Positions 42,101 to 51,157 are shown, numbered from the stretch's first letter. The stretch is 64,000 bases of DNA from an uncultured Acetatifactor sp. (GCA_910578185.1 CAJTPN010000006.1:2111-66110); one strand, 5' to 3'. The notes: a model not told the origin generated them from the sequence alone. Translations and numbers: made by a program.

Positions 42101-43492
42101 TTATCCGTTTTCCATGGCCTCATGGACTTTCAGCATAATCGCACATTCCACTCGCTTTCTCTCCAACTCACAGCCCACATCGTAAGCATCGTTGATATTG
42201 CCATGGAAATGATACGCGTTTGCAGCACAGCCGCCGCTGCAGTAAAACTTTGCAAAACATTTTTTGCACTTTTCCTTTGCATAGACATTACAGCACTTAA
42301 AAGAGTCTCTGATATCTTCCCTGAGAATCCCGTCGTAAACATTTCCCATGAGGAATTTTTCATTGCCCACAAACTGATGACAGGGATAGAGGTCTCCCCA
42401 TGGCGTCACGGCCAGATATTCCGTCCCGGAACCACAGCCGGAGAGCCGCTTGGCCACGCAGGGCCCCCCTTCCAGATCTATCATAAAGTGAAAGAAGTGA
42501 AACCCTCTGCCTGCTTTCCTGCGCCGAATCATCTCCGCCGCAAGCTTATCATATTCTTCCTTCAGCTTCGGCAGATCAGCCTGTGTAATGGCATAATCAT
42601 CCGTTGGTTTCGCTACCACCGGCTCCACCGATATCTGTTCAAATCCAAGATCCGCCAAGTGAAGTACATCTTCGGAAAAATCCAGATTATTATGGGTAAA
42701 AGTTCCCCTCACATAATATCGCATTTGTTTCCTGCTCTCAGCTGCCTTTTGTAATTTGGGCAGAATCACCTCATAACTGCCCTGTCCGCCCCGGAACGGT
42801 CTCATGGCGTCATGGACTTCCTTTCGCCCGTCAATACTTAAGACCAAATTAGCCATCTCCCGATTGGCAAATTCCAGGATTTCATCATCAAGCAGCACTC
42901 CATTGGTAGTGAGGGTAAAGCGAAACTTTTTATTATGGGGCTCTTCCAGGCTTCTGCCATACGCCACCAGCGCCTTTACCACCTGCCAATTCATCAGGGG
43001 TTCCCCGCCAAAGAAATCAACCTCCAGATTCACGCGATTGCCGGAATTGGCCACCAGGAAATCCAGCGCCTTTTTCCCCACTTCAAGACTCATCATGGCC
43101 CGCCTGCCATGATACTCTCCCTCCTCCGCAAAACAATACCTGCAGGCAAGATTACAGTCATGGGCAATGTGCAGGCAAAGAGCCTTGACCACTGTCTGTC
43201 TCTTCTTAAACTCAAACACGTAATTCTCATAAATATCCGGGGCAAAAAGCTGTCCGGCAGCTTCCAGCTCCAACAGCTCGTCCACCGCCTCCCGGATCTC
43301 CGCTTCCGGATAGGGCAGGTCTGCGATATTCAGCACCGCAGCCTTGATGGTATCGGCATTTTTAATGCCCTCGGTAACGAGGGGCTCTACCAGTGGAATC
43401 ATATCATATACAATATCATCCACCACATGAACAGAACAACTGTTCACATCCAATACAATATTTACGCCGTTACTTTTATACTGGTGTATCAC
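42101..43492 (-). CDS. scfB: SCIFF maturase, radical SAM thioether (sactionine/ranthipeptide) synthase
   Basis: Installs Cys-to-alpha or beta carbon thioether links in the SCIFF peptide. N-terminal RRE-like region (MIHQYKSNGVNIVLDVNS), radical-SAM cluster motif CNLACRYC (about residue 110), FFGGEPLMNW, and a Cys-rich C-terminal SPASM domain (CGSGTEYLAVTPWGDLYPCH, CxxC pairs, FYCSGGCAAN) for auxiliary Fe-S clusters. GTG at 43492 gives the family N-terminus and has AAAGGA 9 nt upstream. The frame is open 9 codons further to a TTG. 463 aa. Confidence 0.94.
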   Translation of the reverse strand: MIHQYKSNGVNIVLDVNSCSVHVVDDIVYDMIPLVEPLVTEGIKNADTIKAAVLNIADLPYPEAEIREAVDELLELEAAGQLFAPDIYENYVFEFKKRQTVVKALCLHIAHDCNLACRYCFAEEGEYHGRRAMMSLEVGKKALDFLVANSGNRVNLEVDFFGGEPLMNWQVVKALVAYGRSLEEPHNKKFRFTLTTNGVLLDDEILEFANREMANLVLSIDGRKEVHDAMRPFRGGQGSYEVILPKLQKAAESRKQMRYYVRGTFTHNNLDFSEDVLHLADLGFEQISVEPVVAKPTDDYAITQADLPKLKEEYDKLAAEMIRRRKAGRGFHFFHFMIDLEGGPCVAKRLSGCGSGTEYLAVTPWGDLYPCHQFVGNEKFLMGNVYDGILREDIRDSFKCCNVYAKEKCKKCFAKFYCSGGCAANAYHFHGNINDAYDVGCELERKRVECAIMLKVHEAMENG

Positions 43493-43516
43493 TTTCTTTT
43501 TTCCTTTCACAAAGTT

Positions 43517-43542
43517 CAAGCAGCGACAATAATCGCTGCTTG
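43517..43542 (-). promoter_or_regulatory. Hairpin between scfA and scfB
   Basis: CAAGCAGCGA and TCGCTGCTTG form a perfect 10-bp stem with a 6-nt loop, 24 nt before the maturase start. No U-run follows, so it is more likely a 3' stabiliser or partial barrier that lets the peptide be made in excess of its enzyme. Confidence 0.6.
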
Positions 43543-43591
43543 CTCTGACAATAAAGTCTTTGCATATGTGGTTGCTTCCACGGCCCTTTGA

Positions 43592-43744
43592 TTAAACAGC
43601 CTTTACTACTCTCTCACAGCTCTGGTTTCCAACGGTGCAGGAAGTCTTACATGCGGACTGACAGGATGTCTGGCATTCGCCGCAGCCGCCCTTTTTCATG
43701 GATTCCTTTAAATTTCTGGTAACCAAAGTCTTGATATGCTTCAT
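43592..43744 (-). CDS. scfA: SCIFF peptide precursor (six Cys in forty-five)
   Basis: 50-codon gene too short for common ORF cut-offs: MKHIKTLVTRNLKESMKKGG leader, then core with six Cys (residues 21, 24, 28, 32, 36, 43; CGECQTSCQSACKTSC). It is the ribosomally made substrate of the adjacent radical-SAM enzyme, nearly universal in Clostridia, with function still unsettled. AAGGAGG lies 10 nt before the ATG. Confidence 0.95.
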   Translation of the reverse strand: MKHIKTLVTRNLKESMKKGGCGECQTSCQSACKTSCTVGNQSCERVVKAV

Positions 43745-43797
43745 AACAGTACAGCCTCCTTATGTTATATTCGATTCCTATACTTACAACTTGGTCT

Positions 43798-43825
43798 AGT
43801 ATAACATAAAAATACCATTTGTAAA
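43798..43825 (-). promoter_or_regulatory. scfA promoter
   Basis: -35 TTTACA (43825-43820), 16-nt spacer, -10 TATACT (43803-43798), about 55 nt before the scfA start. Confidence 0.5.
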
Positions 43826-43918
43826 AGACTTTTTTAAAAAAATCTTAATAATCATGCTCTTTTAATCATCGAAACAGGAAACATTCGTATCTTGTTTTGT
43901 CAGCGGACAGTGACTTTT

Positions 43919-44314
43919 TCAGCTGAGCATCCCTCCCAACATGCCTCCGCCGGCACAGAGCACAAGTGTGGTCAGGAAGGAAGTTCCCAGATGAACATCT
44001 CCTTTTCCCACACCAAAAGATACCGCAGCCAACACCAGAAAATAAGCCGCTCCCATCAACAGTCCCCACAAAAATCTCCGGTTTTGCATTTTCCTGCCCG
44101 TGGTAAATCCCCCGAAAAGCGTTGCCGCCACATAGATCACAATGATGGCAGCGGAGACGATCTTCTCTCCCAAGTTCAGCTTATACAGCAGAAATGCCAG
44201 TATTACAAGCATTACTCCCGTAAATATGTACGAAAAAAGCAGACATTTCAGCAGGAAAATAACCGGGATTCCCTCCTCTTCGGACGACTGACTTCTATTT
44301 TCCACTCGCAGCAT
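43919..44314 (-). CDS. TIGR04086-type small membrane protein
   Basis: 131 aa with four hydrophobic segments (IFLLKCLLFSYIFTGVMLVI; AAIIVIYVAATLFGGFTTG; FLWGLLMGAAYFLVLAAVSF; SFLTTLVLCAGGGMLGGML). This small four-helix protein is repeatedly found next to the SCIFF peptide gene in Clostridia; its job is not known. ATG at 44314 has AGGAGG 8 nt upstream. Confidence 0.75.
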   Translation of the reverse strand: MLRVENRSQSSEEEGIPVIFLLKCLLFSYIFTGVMLVILAFLLYKLNLGEKIVSAAIIVIYVAATLFGGFTTGRKMQNRRFLWGLLMGAAYFLVLAAVSFGVGKGDVHLGTSFLTTLVLCAGGGMLGGMLS

Positions 44315-44388
44315 ATTCATACCCTCCTCATCCTGGTTCCTAACACTATAAACTTTTTATAAAATCATATGCCGGAAGCTTCAAAAAC

Positions 44389-44418
44389 TTGACAATTACA
44401 TTTACTATATAGTATATT
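44389..44418 (+). promoter_or_regulatory. Promoter of the CNNM-type gene
   Basis: -35 TTGACA (44389-44394), 18-nt spacer, -10 TATATT (44413-44418), 54 nt before the start. On the opposite strand TTGAAG-17-TATAAA can serve the divergent membrane-protein gene. Confidence 0.6.
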
Positions 44419-44472
44419 TAATTCTGACTATTAATAACTTATCTACTATAATTTAAAAAAGGAGTGAATTTT

Positions 44473-45810
44473 TTGGACGTCCCAGGTGTCATACAATTTG
44501 TTGTTCTCATTTTTCTTGTGGTTCTCTCAGGCTTTTTCTCTTCGGCAGAGACTGCGTTCAGCACAGTCAACAGAGTGCGGATACGCACGCTTGAAGAAGA
44601 GGGCAGCCGTCGCGCGGCAAAGGTTAACAAAATTTTGGATAATTACAGTAAAATGTTAAGTTCCATTTTGATCGGAAACAATATCGTAAACCTGTCCGCA
44701 TCCGCCCTTGCCACTACACTTGCCATGCGCATCAGCCTGCCCGTGGGTATTGCCACCGGTATTTTGACTATCGTAGTGTTGCTCTGCGGCGAAATTATCC
44801 CGAAAACATGGGCAAGAATTTCCGCGGAGAAAATTTCGCTGGGTTACAGCGGCATCATTTATGGCCTGATGCAGCTCCTGACGCCGGTAATCTTTGTGGT
44901 TGATAAAATGTCAAACGGCATTCTGCGTCTGCTGCGCATCGACCCCAGCAAAAAGATCACCACCATGACCGAGGCCGAACTGCGTACCTATGTGGATGTA
45001 AGCCATGAAGACGGTGTCATAGAGACGGAAGAAAAAGAAATGATCTACAATGTGTTTGACTTTTCGGATGCATTGGCAAAGGATATTATGATTCCCAGGA
45101 TCAATATGGTAACCGTGGATCTTGATGCAACCTATCAGGAAGTTCTTGATGTCTTCCGGGAATCCATGTACACCCGCATCCCGGTCTACGAAGGCGATAT
45201 GGACAATATCATTGGTTTGATCAATATAAAAGACTTCATACTGACCGGAAACAGCACGGATTTTCATATCAAATCCATCCTGCGGAACGCTCATTATACA
45301 TATGAATTCAAAAAGGTGGCGGATCTGCTTTATGAGCTCCGGGAGAAGACCACCAGCGTCACTTTCGTACTCAACGAATACGGCACCACCGTGGGCATGA
45401 TCACTCTGGAAGACCTGTTAGAGGAGATCGTAGGCGAAATTCGGGATGAATATGACGCGGACGAGGAAGAACTAATCAAGGAAATCGACGAATATAACTA
45501 TCTTGTGGAAGGCAGCATGAAACTGGACGATATCAACGATGAGCTGGGCACAGAACTTGACAGTGAAGACTACGATTCCATCGGCGGTATCATTATAGAA
45601 AACTTAGACCGCTTGCCGGAAGATAATGAGGAAGTCTCTCTGGAAAACGGCATTCACTTAAAAGTCCAGGGAATCGAACAGAACCGTATCGTCAAAGTAC
45701 TGCTCACGCTGCCCAAAGAACCTCCCAAAACTTCCTCCTCGGAAGCAGTCAACGATAAAAGTTTAACCGGTTCTGCCTCCCAGGAGACAGGTTCCGAATC
45801 TACTTCATAA
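44473..45810 (+). CDS. CNNM/HlyC-CorC family transporter-like protein
   Basis: 445 aa: DUF21 membrane domain with four hydrophobic segments (about 5-150; AETAFSTVNRVRIRTLEEEG motif), a tandem CBS pair (MIPRINMVTVDLDATYQEVL ... VTFVLNEYGTTVGMITLEDL) and a C-terminal CorC_HlyC domain. Such proteins are linked to Mg or Na/Mg efflux. TTG at 44473 is taken as start because AAGGAG lies 8 nt before it; the GTG at 44464 overlaps that site. Confidence 0.92.
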   Translation: MDVPGVIQFVVLIFLVVLSGFFSSAETAFSTVNRVRIRTLEEEGSRRAAKVNKILDNYSKMLSSILIGNNIVNLSASALATTLAMRISLPVGIATGILTIVVLLCGEIIPKTWARISAEKISLGYSGIIYGLMQLLTPVIFVVDKMSNGILRLLRIDPSKKITTMTEAELRTYVDVSHEDGVIETEEKEMIYNVFDFSDALAKDIMIPRINMVTVDLDATYQEVLDVFRESMYTRIPVYEGDMDNIIGLINIKDFILTGNSTDFHIKSILRNAHYTYEFKKVADLLYELREKTTSVTFVLNEYGTTVGMITLEDLLEEIVGEIRDEYDADEEELIKEIDEYNYLVEGSMKLDDINDELGTELDSEDYDSIGGIIIENLDRLPEDNEEVSLENGIHLKVQGIEQNRIVKVLLTLPKEPPKTSSSEAVNDKSLTGSASQETGSESTS

Positions 45811-45862
45811 AAGTTTCAAGACCTGTTTGAACAAGCGCCTGCCGGGCGCACTGTTACTCTGC

Positions 45863-45899
45863 AAAAAGGGGCGTCTCACCAAAGACCGCCCTTTTTTTG
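45863..45899. terminator. Bidirectional terminator between CNNM gene and pstB
   Basis: AAAAAGGGGCGTCT / AGACCGCCCTTTTTTT: the stem has A-runs 5' and T-runs 3', so it works for both converging transcripts. Confidence 0.85.
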
Positions 45900-45929
45900 C
45901 TGTTCTTATCCTTTTACCCCTTCCCTCTT

Positions 45930-46709
45930 CTATCCAAAGCGTCCCGTCACATAAGCCTCCGTCCTTCTATCCCTTGGCCTGCAGAAAATACTGTCGGCAT
46001 AACCGGATTCCACCACTTCCCCTGCCAGAAAAAAAGCCACCTGATCCGACACCCTGGCCGCCTGCTGCATGTTATGAGTCACCACCACCAGCGTATATTT
46101 TTTCTTCATCTCCCGCATCAATTCTTCAATCTTCATAGTGGAAACAGGATCCAGCGCCGATGTGGGTTCATCCATCAACAGTACCTCCGGCAGCACCGCA
46201 AGCGCCCTGGCAATGCAGAGCCGCTGCTGTTGACCGCCGGACAGCCCAAGCGCCGATTTTCTCAGCCGATCCTTAACCTCGTCAAATATGGCCGCATCCC
46301 GCAGCGCCTGCTCCACCCTTTCGTCCAATTCCTCTTTCCTTTTCATTCCCTGCAGCCTGGGGCCATAAGCCACATTATCATAGATGCTCATGGGAAAAGG
46401 ATTTGGCTGTTGAAACACCATGCCCACCTTTTTCCGCAGTAATGTGGTATCCACCCTCTTGTCATAAATATCTTCTCCGTCCAAAAGCACCCTGCCCTCT
46501 ATTCTTGCGCATTCCACCAGATCATTCATTCTGTTAAGGCACCGCAAAAAAGTGGATTTGCCGCAGCCGCTGGGGCCGATAAAGGAGGTGATGCCCTTTT
46601 CCTGGATTTCCATGTCAATATGCTTCAAGGCATGGTTTTCTCCATAATGCAGATTTAAATTTTTCACCGATATTTTACTTTGTCCCATTTTCCCGTATTC
46701 CTCCGGCAT
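45930..46709 (-). CDS. pstB: Phosphate ABC transporter ATP-binding protein
   Basis: 259 aa ATPase: Walker A GPSGCGKST, Q-loop, signature LSGGQQQRL, Walker B EVLLMDEPTSALD, H-loop VTHNM. The VFQQPNPFPMSIYDN segment is typical of PstB. ATG at 46709 overlaps the pstA stop (TAATG). Last gene of the operon; no phoU follows. Confidence 0.95.
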   Translation of the reverse strand: MPEEYGKMGQSKISVKNLNLHYGENHALKHIDMEIQEKGITSFIGPSGCGKSTFLRCLNRMNDLVECARIEGRVLLDGEDIYDKRVDTTLLRKKVGMVFQQPNPFPMSIYDNVAYGPRLQGMKRKEELDERVEQALRDAAIFDEVKDRLRKSALGLSGGQQQRLCIARALAVLPEVLLMDEPTSALDPVSTMKIEELMREMKKKYTLVVVTHNMQQAARVSDQVAFFLAGEVVESGYADSIFCRPRDRRTEAYVTGRFG

Positions 46710-47596
46710 TACGCCTTCCGGAATCCCCTTACGGCCAGTTTCAGCAGCATATTGATCAGCAATACCAAAATCAACAACACACAGCCGATGCCGAAGGCCA
46801 GCTCATATTCTCCGTTTTGCATCTGCAGATACAGTTCCACAGTAAGCGTCCCACCGGAATCCCATACTTTTTCCCACAACCTGACTATGTTCTCCCCAAT
46901 CTCCCGCCCAAGCCTTGGCAGCATTCTGGCGCTGCCTGCGGTAAAAATAAGCGCAGTGGATTCTCCCACAATCCGCCCAACCGCCAGAATCACTCCCGTC
47001 AAGATTCCGGGTGCAGCAGAAGGCAACAATACGGTCCGAATCATGTGCCATTTATCCGCCCCCATACCAATGGCCCCGTTCCGATAGCTGTCCGGCACAT
47101 TGCGCAGGGCTTCCTGTGTGTTCCGCACTATAAGCGGCAAAAGCATCAGCGTCATAGTAAGCGCACCGTTTAAGAGGGAATACCCAAGTCCCATGACCCC
47201 TCCGAAAAACACCATTCCAAACAGACCGAACAACACAGAAGGGATTCCTGCCAAAAGCTCCGTGGCAAACGAAAAGATCTGTGTCAGCCTGCCCTGCTTT
47301 GCATACTCACTCATATAAATCGCGGCGCCCACACCCACAGGAATGGCAATCAAAAGCGTCATCACCACAATATACAGGGTATTCACCAGATTTCCGGCAA
47401 TTCCCATTGTTCCCTTCAAAGAATTGGTAACCGAAGTAAAAAAGCGAATGCTGAAAACCCGAAATCCTTTCCAAAACAGATAGCCTATAATGCCCACCAA
47501 CAGAAATACCGACAAGGATGCCGCGCCATAAATGGCCGACAGCAAAAACGCCTCGCCAGGTCTTTTGCGCCGTTGATACAGAGAATGGCTACTCAT
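46709..47596 (-). CDS. pstA: Phosphate ABC transporter permease PstA
   Basis: 295 aa with six hydrophobic segments and the permease EAA-like loop (RNTQEALRNVPDSYRNGAIG, then MGADKWHMIRTVLLPSA). ATG at 47596 overlaps the pstC stop and has AGGAAG 6 nt upstream; ATG at 47611 would add five residues. Confidence 0.93.
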   Translation of the reverse strand: MSSHSLYQRRKRPGEAFLLSAIYGAASLSVFLLVGIIGYLFWKGFRVFSIRFFTSVTNSLKGTMGIAGNLVNTLYIVVMTLLIAIPVGVGAAIYMSEYAKQGRLTQIFSFATELLAGIPSVLFGLFGMVFFGGVMGLGYSLLNGALTMTLMLLPLIVRNTQEALRNVPDSYRNGAIGMGADKWHMIRTVLLPSAAPGILTGVILAVGRIVGESTALIFTAGSARMLPRLGREIGENIVRLWEKVWDSGGTLTVELYLQMQNGEYELAFGIGCVLLILVLLINMLLKLAVRGFRKA

Positions 47597-48527
47597 ATTT
47601 CTCTTCCTCATCCTTTACAAGACCTTTCAATACAAGCTGAACCAACACGATAAAAGAAAGCAGAACCAGGCCGATGGCAAACAATACCTGCCGGTGTGTT
47701 CCCTGGGCATATGCCATCTCGCTGACAATGGCCGTTGGCAGAAAGCGCACGGACCGAAAAGGGAAGGGCAGGTTAACGCTGTTTCCCGACACCATAATAA
47801 TTGCCATCGCTTCTCCCATTGCCCTGCCACTTCCCAACACCGCCGCCGTTGCAATACCAGATCTGGCAGATGGCAGTACCGCGCGGAATATTGTCTGCAT
47901 GTGGGAAGCGCCAAGTGCCAGAGACGCCTCCTTAATATCCCTGCGCACCGACCGAATGGCGGTCTCACTTACATTGACCACTGTTGGCAGCACCAGTACC
48001 GCCAGCACTAACACCGCCGAGAGCAGGTTTGCCCCGCCTGTAAATTGATGGGTACCGGAATCCGAAAACAGCTTTCTCTCCAGCCGGTACATCAGAGGAC
48101 TCAGCAAATAAAGTCCCAGCAGCCCGTAGATCACGGAAGGAATTCCAGCCAGCAATTCCACCGCAGCCCTGATGACGCCTGCCAGCTTCTTTCCGGAAAA
48201 CTCCGCCAGAAATACCGCAGTCAGAATTCCAAGCGGTACACCGATCAAAACCGCAAAGAAAGTTCCCACCACGGAAGTCAGAATGACATAAGCGATTCCG
48301 TAAGCTGGTTCTTCCGCCGTAGGTTTCCAGCTGGTTCCGGTGAGAATTTCCCTTACTCCCACCTCCCGAATGGCAGGAAATCCGCTGATAAACAAATATA
48401 CGGTCATGGCAAGCACCGCCGACAGCGCAAAAGCTGCGCATCCTCTGAAAAAAATTCCTGCTATCCGCTCTCCTGGAGACTTCTTTTTACGCCCTCCAAA
48501 AATAGATTCCTTTTGAGAATCTTTCAT
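47589..48527 (-). CDS. pstC: Phosphate ABC transporter permease PstC
   Basis: 312 aa, six membrane segments after a basic N-terminus, with the EAA-like loop VSETAIRSVRRDIKEASLAL followed by GASHMQTIFRAVLPSA. Forms the inner-membrane channel with PstA. A charged C-terminus (KDEEEKYE) is shared in overlap with pstA. Confidence 0.93.
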   Translation of the reverse strand: MKDSQKESIFGGRKKKSPGERIAGIFFRGCAAFALSAVLAMTVYLFISGFPAIREVGVREILTGTSWKPTAEEPAYGIAYVILTSVVGTFFAVLIGVPLGILTAVFLAEFSGKKLAGVIRAAVELLAGIPSVIYGLLGLYLLSPLMYRLERKLFSDSGTHQFTGGANLLSAVLVLAVLVLPTVVNVSETAIRSVRRDIKEASLALGASHMQTIFRAVLPSARSGIATAAVLGSGRAMGEAMAIIMVSGNSVNLPFPFRSVRFLPTAIVSEMAYAQGTHRQVLFAIGLVLLSFIVLVQLVLKGLVKDEEEKYE

Positions 48528-48579
48528 GACTCCCTCCTCTCCGCCCGGTTCATAAAAAGAGAAACAAGAAAATATATTC

Positions 48580-49455
48580 TCAGCGCAAAGACTCCAAATA
48601 TGTAAACCACGCCCTCACCAGTCTGTTTTCCTTTTCACTGTCCCCTTTGGTGACCATCACAAAGGGCCTGCACAAAGGATAACTGCCGTCTTTCACATTC
48701 TCTGCCCCAGGCTCCACACCGTCTATGGATACTGTATTCACCAAATCATTCACAATATCGAAAGATATGTATCCCACAGCCCCCGGCGTCATTGCAACCC
48801 GGGCCATCACGGCTCCCCCACTGTTTAATTCATTTCCATAAGTACAAACGTCCTCTATCCCCAAAAGCGATTCAAATGACGCTCTCGTACCAGAACCGGC
48901 CTCATGGCCTATGACGACGATGGGAAGCTCCTCTCCCCCAAGCTCCGACCAGTTGATTATCTTTCCCGTATAGATCTCAGCCACCTGCGCTAATGTAAGC
49001 TCCTCCACACTATTTGCAGGGTCAACACATATGGCAATCCCATCCATGGCCACCACATGCCCAACTGCTCCCTTTTCCCTCTCTTCCTCTTTCAAAAATC
49101 TGGAGGAATTGCCGATGTCCGCACTACCGTTTAACACGGCCTCAATCCCGGCCGAGGAACCAATATACTCCACTGTCACAGTGACATTCGGATATTTGTC
49201 CATAAATCCTTCCGCAGCCACACTTGTCAGCTTCTCCATAGAGCTGCTCCCCGAAAGACGCAGCACTCCTGAAAGTTCCGTGTCATTGCCGTTTGAATCG
49301 GATACGCCTCCGCCGGATTTCGTCTGCCGCCCGCCGGGAACAATCACGCTTCCCCACAGCCATATAAGTCCCAGCATTACCAATCCGATGACCGGCAGCC
49401 ATTGATATGTACCACGAACCCTCTCATTCGTAATATCATTTTGGTTGCCCTCCAT
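48580..49455 (-). CDS. pstS: Phosphate-binding protein PstS, membrane-anchored
   Basis: 291 aa PBP-like domain (GVLRLSGSSSMEKLTSVAAE, IGSSAGIEAVLNGSADIGNS, phosphate loop GHEAGSGTRASFESLL, MTPGAVGYISF). Most Gram-positive PstS are lipoproteins; here the N-terminus is a plain membrane helix (WLPVIGLVMLGLIWLWGSVI) with no lipobox Cys, so it is probably tethered by an uncleaved helix. ATG overlaps the cwlD stop (TAATG). Confidence 0.92.
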   Translation of the reverse strand: MEGNQNDITNERVRGTYQWLPVIGLVMLGLIWLWGSVIVPGGRQTKSGGGVSDSNGNDTELSGVLRLSGSSSMEKLTSVAAEGFMDKYPNVTVTVEYIGSSAGIEAVLNGSADIGNSSRFLKEEEREKGAVGHVVAMDGIAICVDPANSVEELTLAQVAEIYTGKIINWSELGGEELPIVVIGHEAGSGTRASFESLLGIEDVCTYGNELNSGGAVMARVAMTPGAVGYISFDIVNDLVNTVSIDGVEPGAENVKDGSYPLCRPFVMVTKGDSEKENRLVRAWFTYLESLR

Positions 49456-49988
49456 TATGTCCCCCAAACGGTAGCAAGTATTCCTTCCGCAATCGCCCTG
49501 GCAATATCTTCAAACCGTTCATCAAAGATCTGATTATCCGAATCCGTATTGATAAAACCCACTTCCACCAAAACGGAAGGCATCTGTGTCCTGTTCAATA
49601 CCACAAGATCCGATCGCTCATTTACTCCCTGATTTTCAAATCCAACCTGTTCCAACTGGGAATTGATATTGTTTGCCAGCCTTGCGGCCTCCCCATATTG
49701 ATTGTAAACCAGTGTCTCCACCCCTGCGTACTGATTTGGGTAGGGGCTGGAATTTCGATGGATGGAAACAAAATAATCCCCCTTCACCGCATTCCCTTCC
49801 TGAGCCTTTCGCGTAGGCGATTCATAGACATCCGTCGTCCGGGTGTAATATACATCCACGCCGTTTTGTTCCAGAATTCGTCCCACCGCCAGCGACAACG
49901 CCAATGTGTCATCTTTTTCCTGCCTGCCGTTATAGACTGCTCCCGGATTATTACCGCCATGTCCCGCATCAATTACTACCAAAGCCAT
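49455..49988 (-). CDS. cwlD: N-acetylmuramoyl-L-alanine amidase, CwlD-like
   Basis: 177 aa Amidase_3 domain: DAGHGGNNPGA (first zinc His), VETLVYN (Glu), IHRNSS (second His) and catalytic LVEVGFI. Removes stem peptides from muramic acid, for CwlD as a step to cortex muramic lactam. No signal peptide is seen from the chosen start, which is unusual for an exported hydrolase. ATG at 49988 has GGAGGG 9 nt upstream, inside a hairpin arm. The frame is open 27 codons further, but that stretch is the hairpin itself. Confidence 0.85.
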   Translation of the reverse strand: MALVVIDAGHGGNNPGAVYNGRQEKDDTLALSLAVGRILEQNGVDVYYTRTTDVYESPTRKAQEGNAVKGDYFVSIHRNSSPYPNQYAGVETLVYNQYGEAARLANNINSQLEQVGFENQGVNERSDLVVLNRTQMPSVLVEVGFINTDSDNQIFDERFEDIARAIAEGILATVWGT

Positions 49989-49990
49989 AA

Positions 49991-50040
49991 AAACAGACCC
50001 TCCACATACCCTTTTTATAAGATATGTGGAAGGCCTGTTT
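49991..50040 (-). promoter_or_regulatory. Hairpin sequestering the cwlD ribosome site
   Basis: Minus-strand RNA: AAACAG.CC.TCCACATA pairs with TATGTGGA.GG.CTGTTT (16 bp, two 1x1 mismatches, 14-nt loop). The 3' arm contains GGAGGG, the cwlD Shine-Dalgarno, and the stem is followed by TTTATG. It works as a ribosome-site lock and, with its T-rich tail, perhaps as a partial terminator of the upstream gene. Confidence 0.65.
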
Positions 50041-50089
50041 ATGGTTCCAACAAATTTGATACCACCCAAAAGAAGTACTTTCAGGCTTT

Positions 50090-51055
50090 CTATATACTCT
50101 TGTCTATCTGAGCGCCTTTTATGTCCTCTATGGCCACATTCATTTCGCTCAAAATACCCTCTATCTGACGTTTCATCTCGGCAACCACCTGGTTCTGATC
50201 CATATTTTCATTGATCGGCATGTCCTTGATAAGCTCTTCCATCTCTTCTTCTTTTTCTTCCCGCTTATCCAGGAGTTCTTCCATCTCTTCCTTCTTCTCC
50301 TCGATCTTCTCGGATTCCTCCTCGCGTTTCTCCTGTTCCTCGTCCAGATGATCCTTGGAATCCTGTATCACCATGCCGATGACATCATCCCTGGCGGAAT
50401 TCATAATATCTTCCGCCCGATCCCTTGCATCTGCTATGGGATGAACTTTCGCCCTCTCCATATGGATGCCCTGAATCACGGCGTCTTCCTGCATAATCTT
50501 ACCGTCATTGCCAAAAATTATCGCCCGCGTCTCCCAGGCTCTGTCATCTAATGCCATGACCCTGGTCTGATACTCACTAAGTCCTCTTTCCCGAATCTTG
50601 GCTATCTGTTCCCTCTCCTCCTTGGTCAACTTAATCTCACCGTAAATAGAGTATTTGGACGCGTTTTCTTTTTTCAGCAATTCCAGTTCCTTCTGCTGGG
50701 TACTGTCCGCCTTGACCTGATATCCTTCCATCAGTTCCTCGGTCTGCCGGGCAAGCTCCCCTATCTCAGCAGTCAACTCCTTATTATCCTGCCGCAGTTC
50801 GCTGATCTTGTCCCTGCTCCTGCCAATCTCCTCGTCCATCTTACGGTCCCCGTTCCACGCATCGTTAAAGACCTTCTGCGCCCGCTTCTGTGCCCGCTCA
50901 ATACGCTGCTGGATTCTGTCCTGCAGAGAAAAGTCCCCCTGCATATTTCCCGCAAATATGGTCTTTCCGCCGGACTGACCATCCTTGATTTCCTTCATGC
51001 GCCTGTTTTCCTGTACGCTTCTGCACAATACCGTAACATTGTTCTCTACCTTCAT
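50090..51055 (-). CDS. Coiled-coil protein of unknown function
   Basis: 321 aa, soluble, extremely rich in Glu, Lys, Arg and Gln. Long predicted coiled coils: about residues 45-125 (IQQRIERAQKRAQKVFNDAW ...) and about 230-300 (EEQEKREEESEKIEEKKEEM). No catalytic motif. The start MKVENNVTVLCRS at 51055 follows GGGGGG by 5 nt. First gene of a transcription unit leading into cwlD and pst. Charged low-complexity sequence makes homology hard to judge. Confidence 0.75.
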   Translation of the reverse strand: MKVENNVTVLCRSVQENRRMKEIKDGQSGGKTIFAGNMQGDFSLQDRIQQRIERAQKRAQKVFNDAWNGDRKMDEEIGRSRDKISELRQDNKELTAEIGELARQTEELMEGYQVKADSTQQKELELLKKENASKYSIYGEIKLTKEEREQIAKIRERGLSEYQTRVMALDDRAWETRAIIFGNDGKIMQEDAVIQGIHMERAKVHPIADARDRAEDIMNSARDDVIGMVIQDSKDHLDEEQEKREEESEKIEEKKEEMEELLDKREEKEEEMEELIKDMPINENMDQNQVVAEMKRQIEGILSEMNVAIEDIKGAQIDKSI

Positions 51056-51157
51056 GGCCGCCCCCCTGTTTTTAATGTTTCGTCTCCGCGCTTCCAGACT
51101 GTCATTTGCTCCACAGCACACTCACCATACCATGCGCCACACCGACATTAAGCTTCT

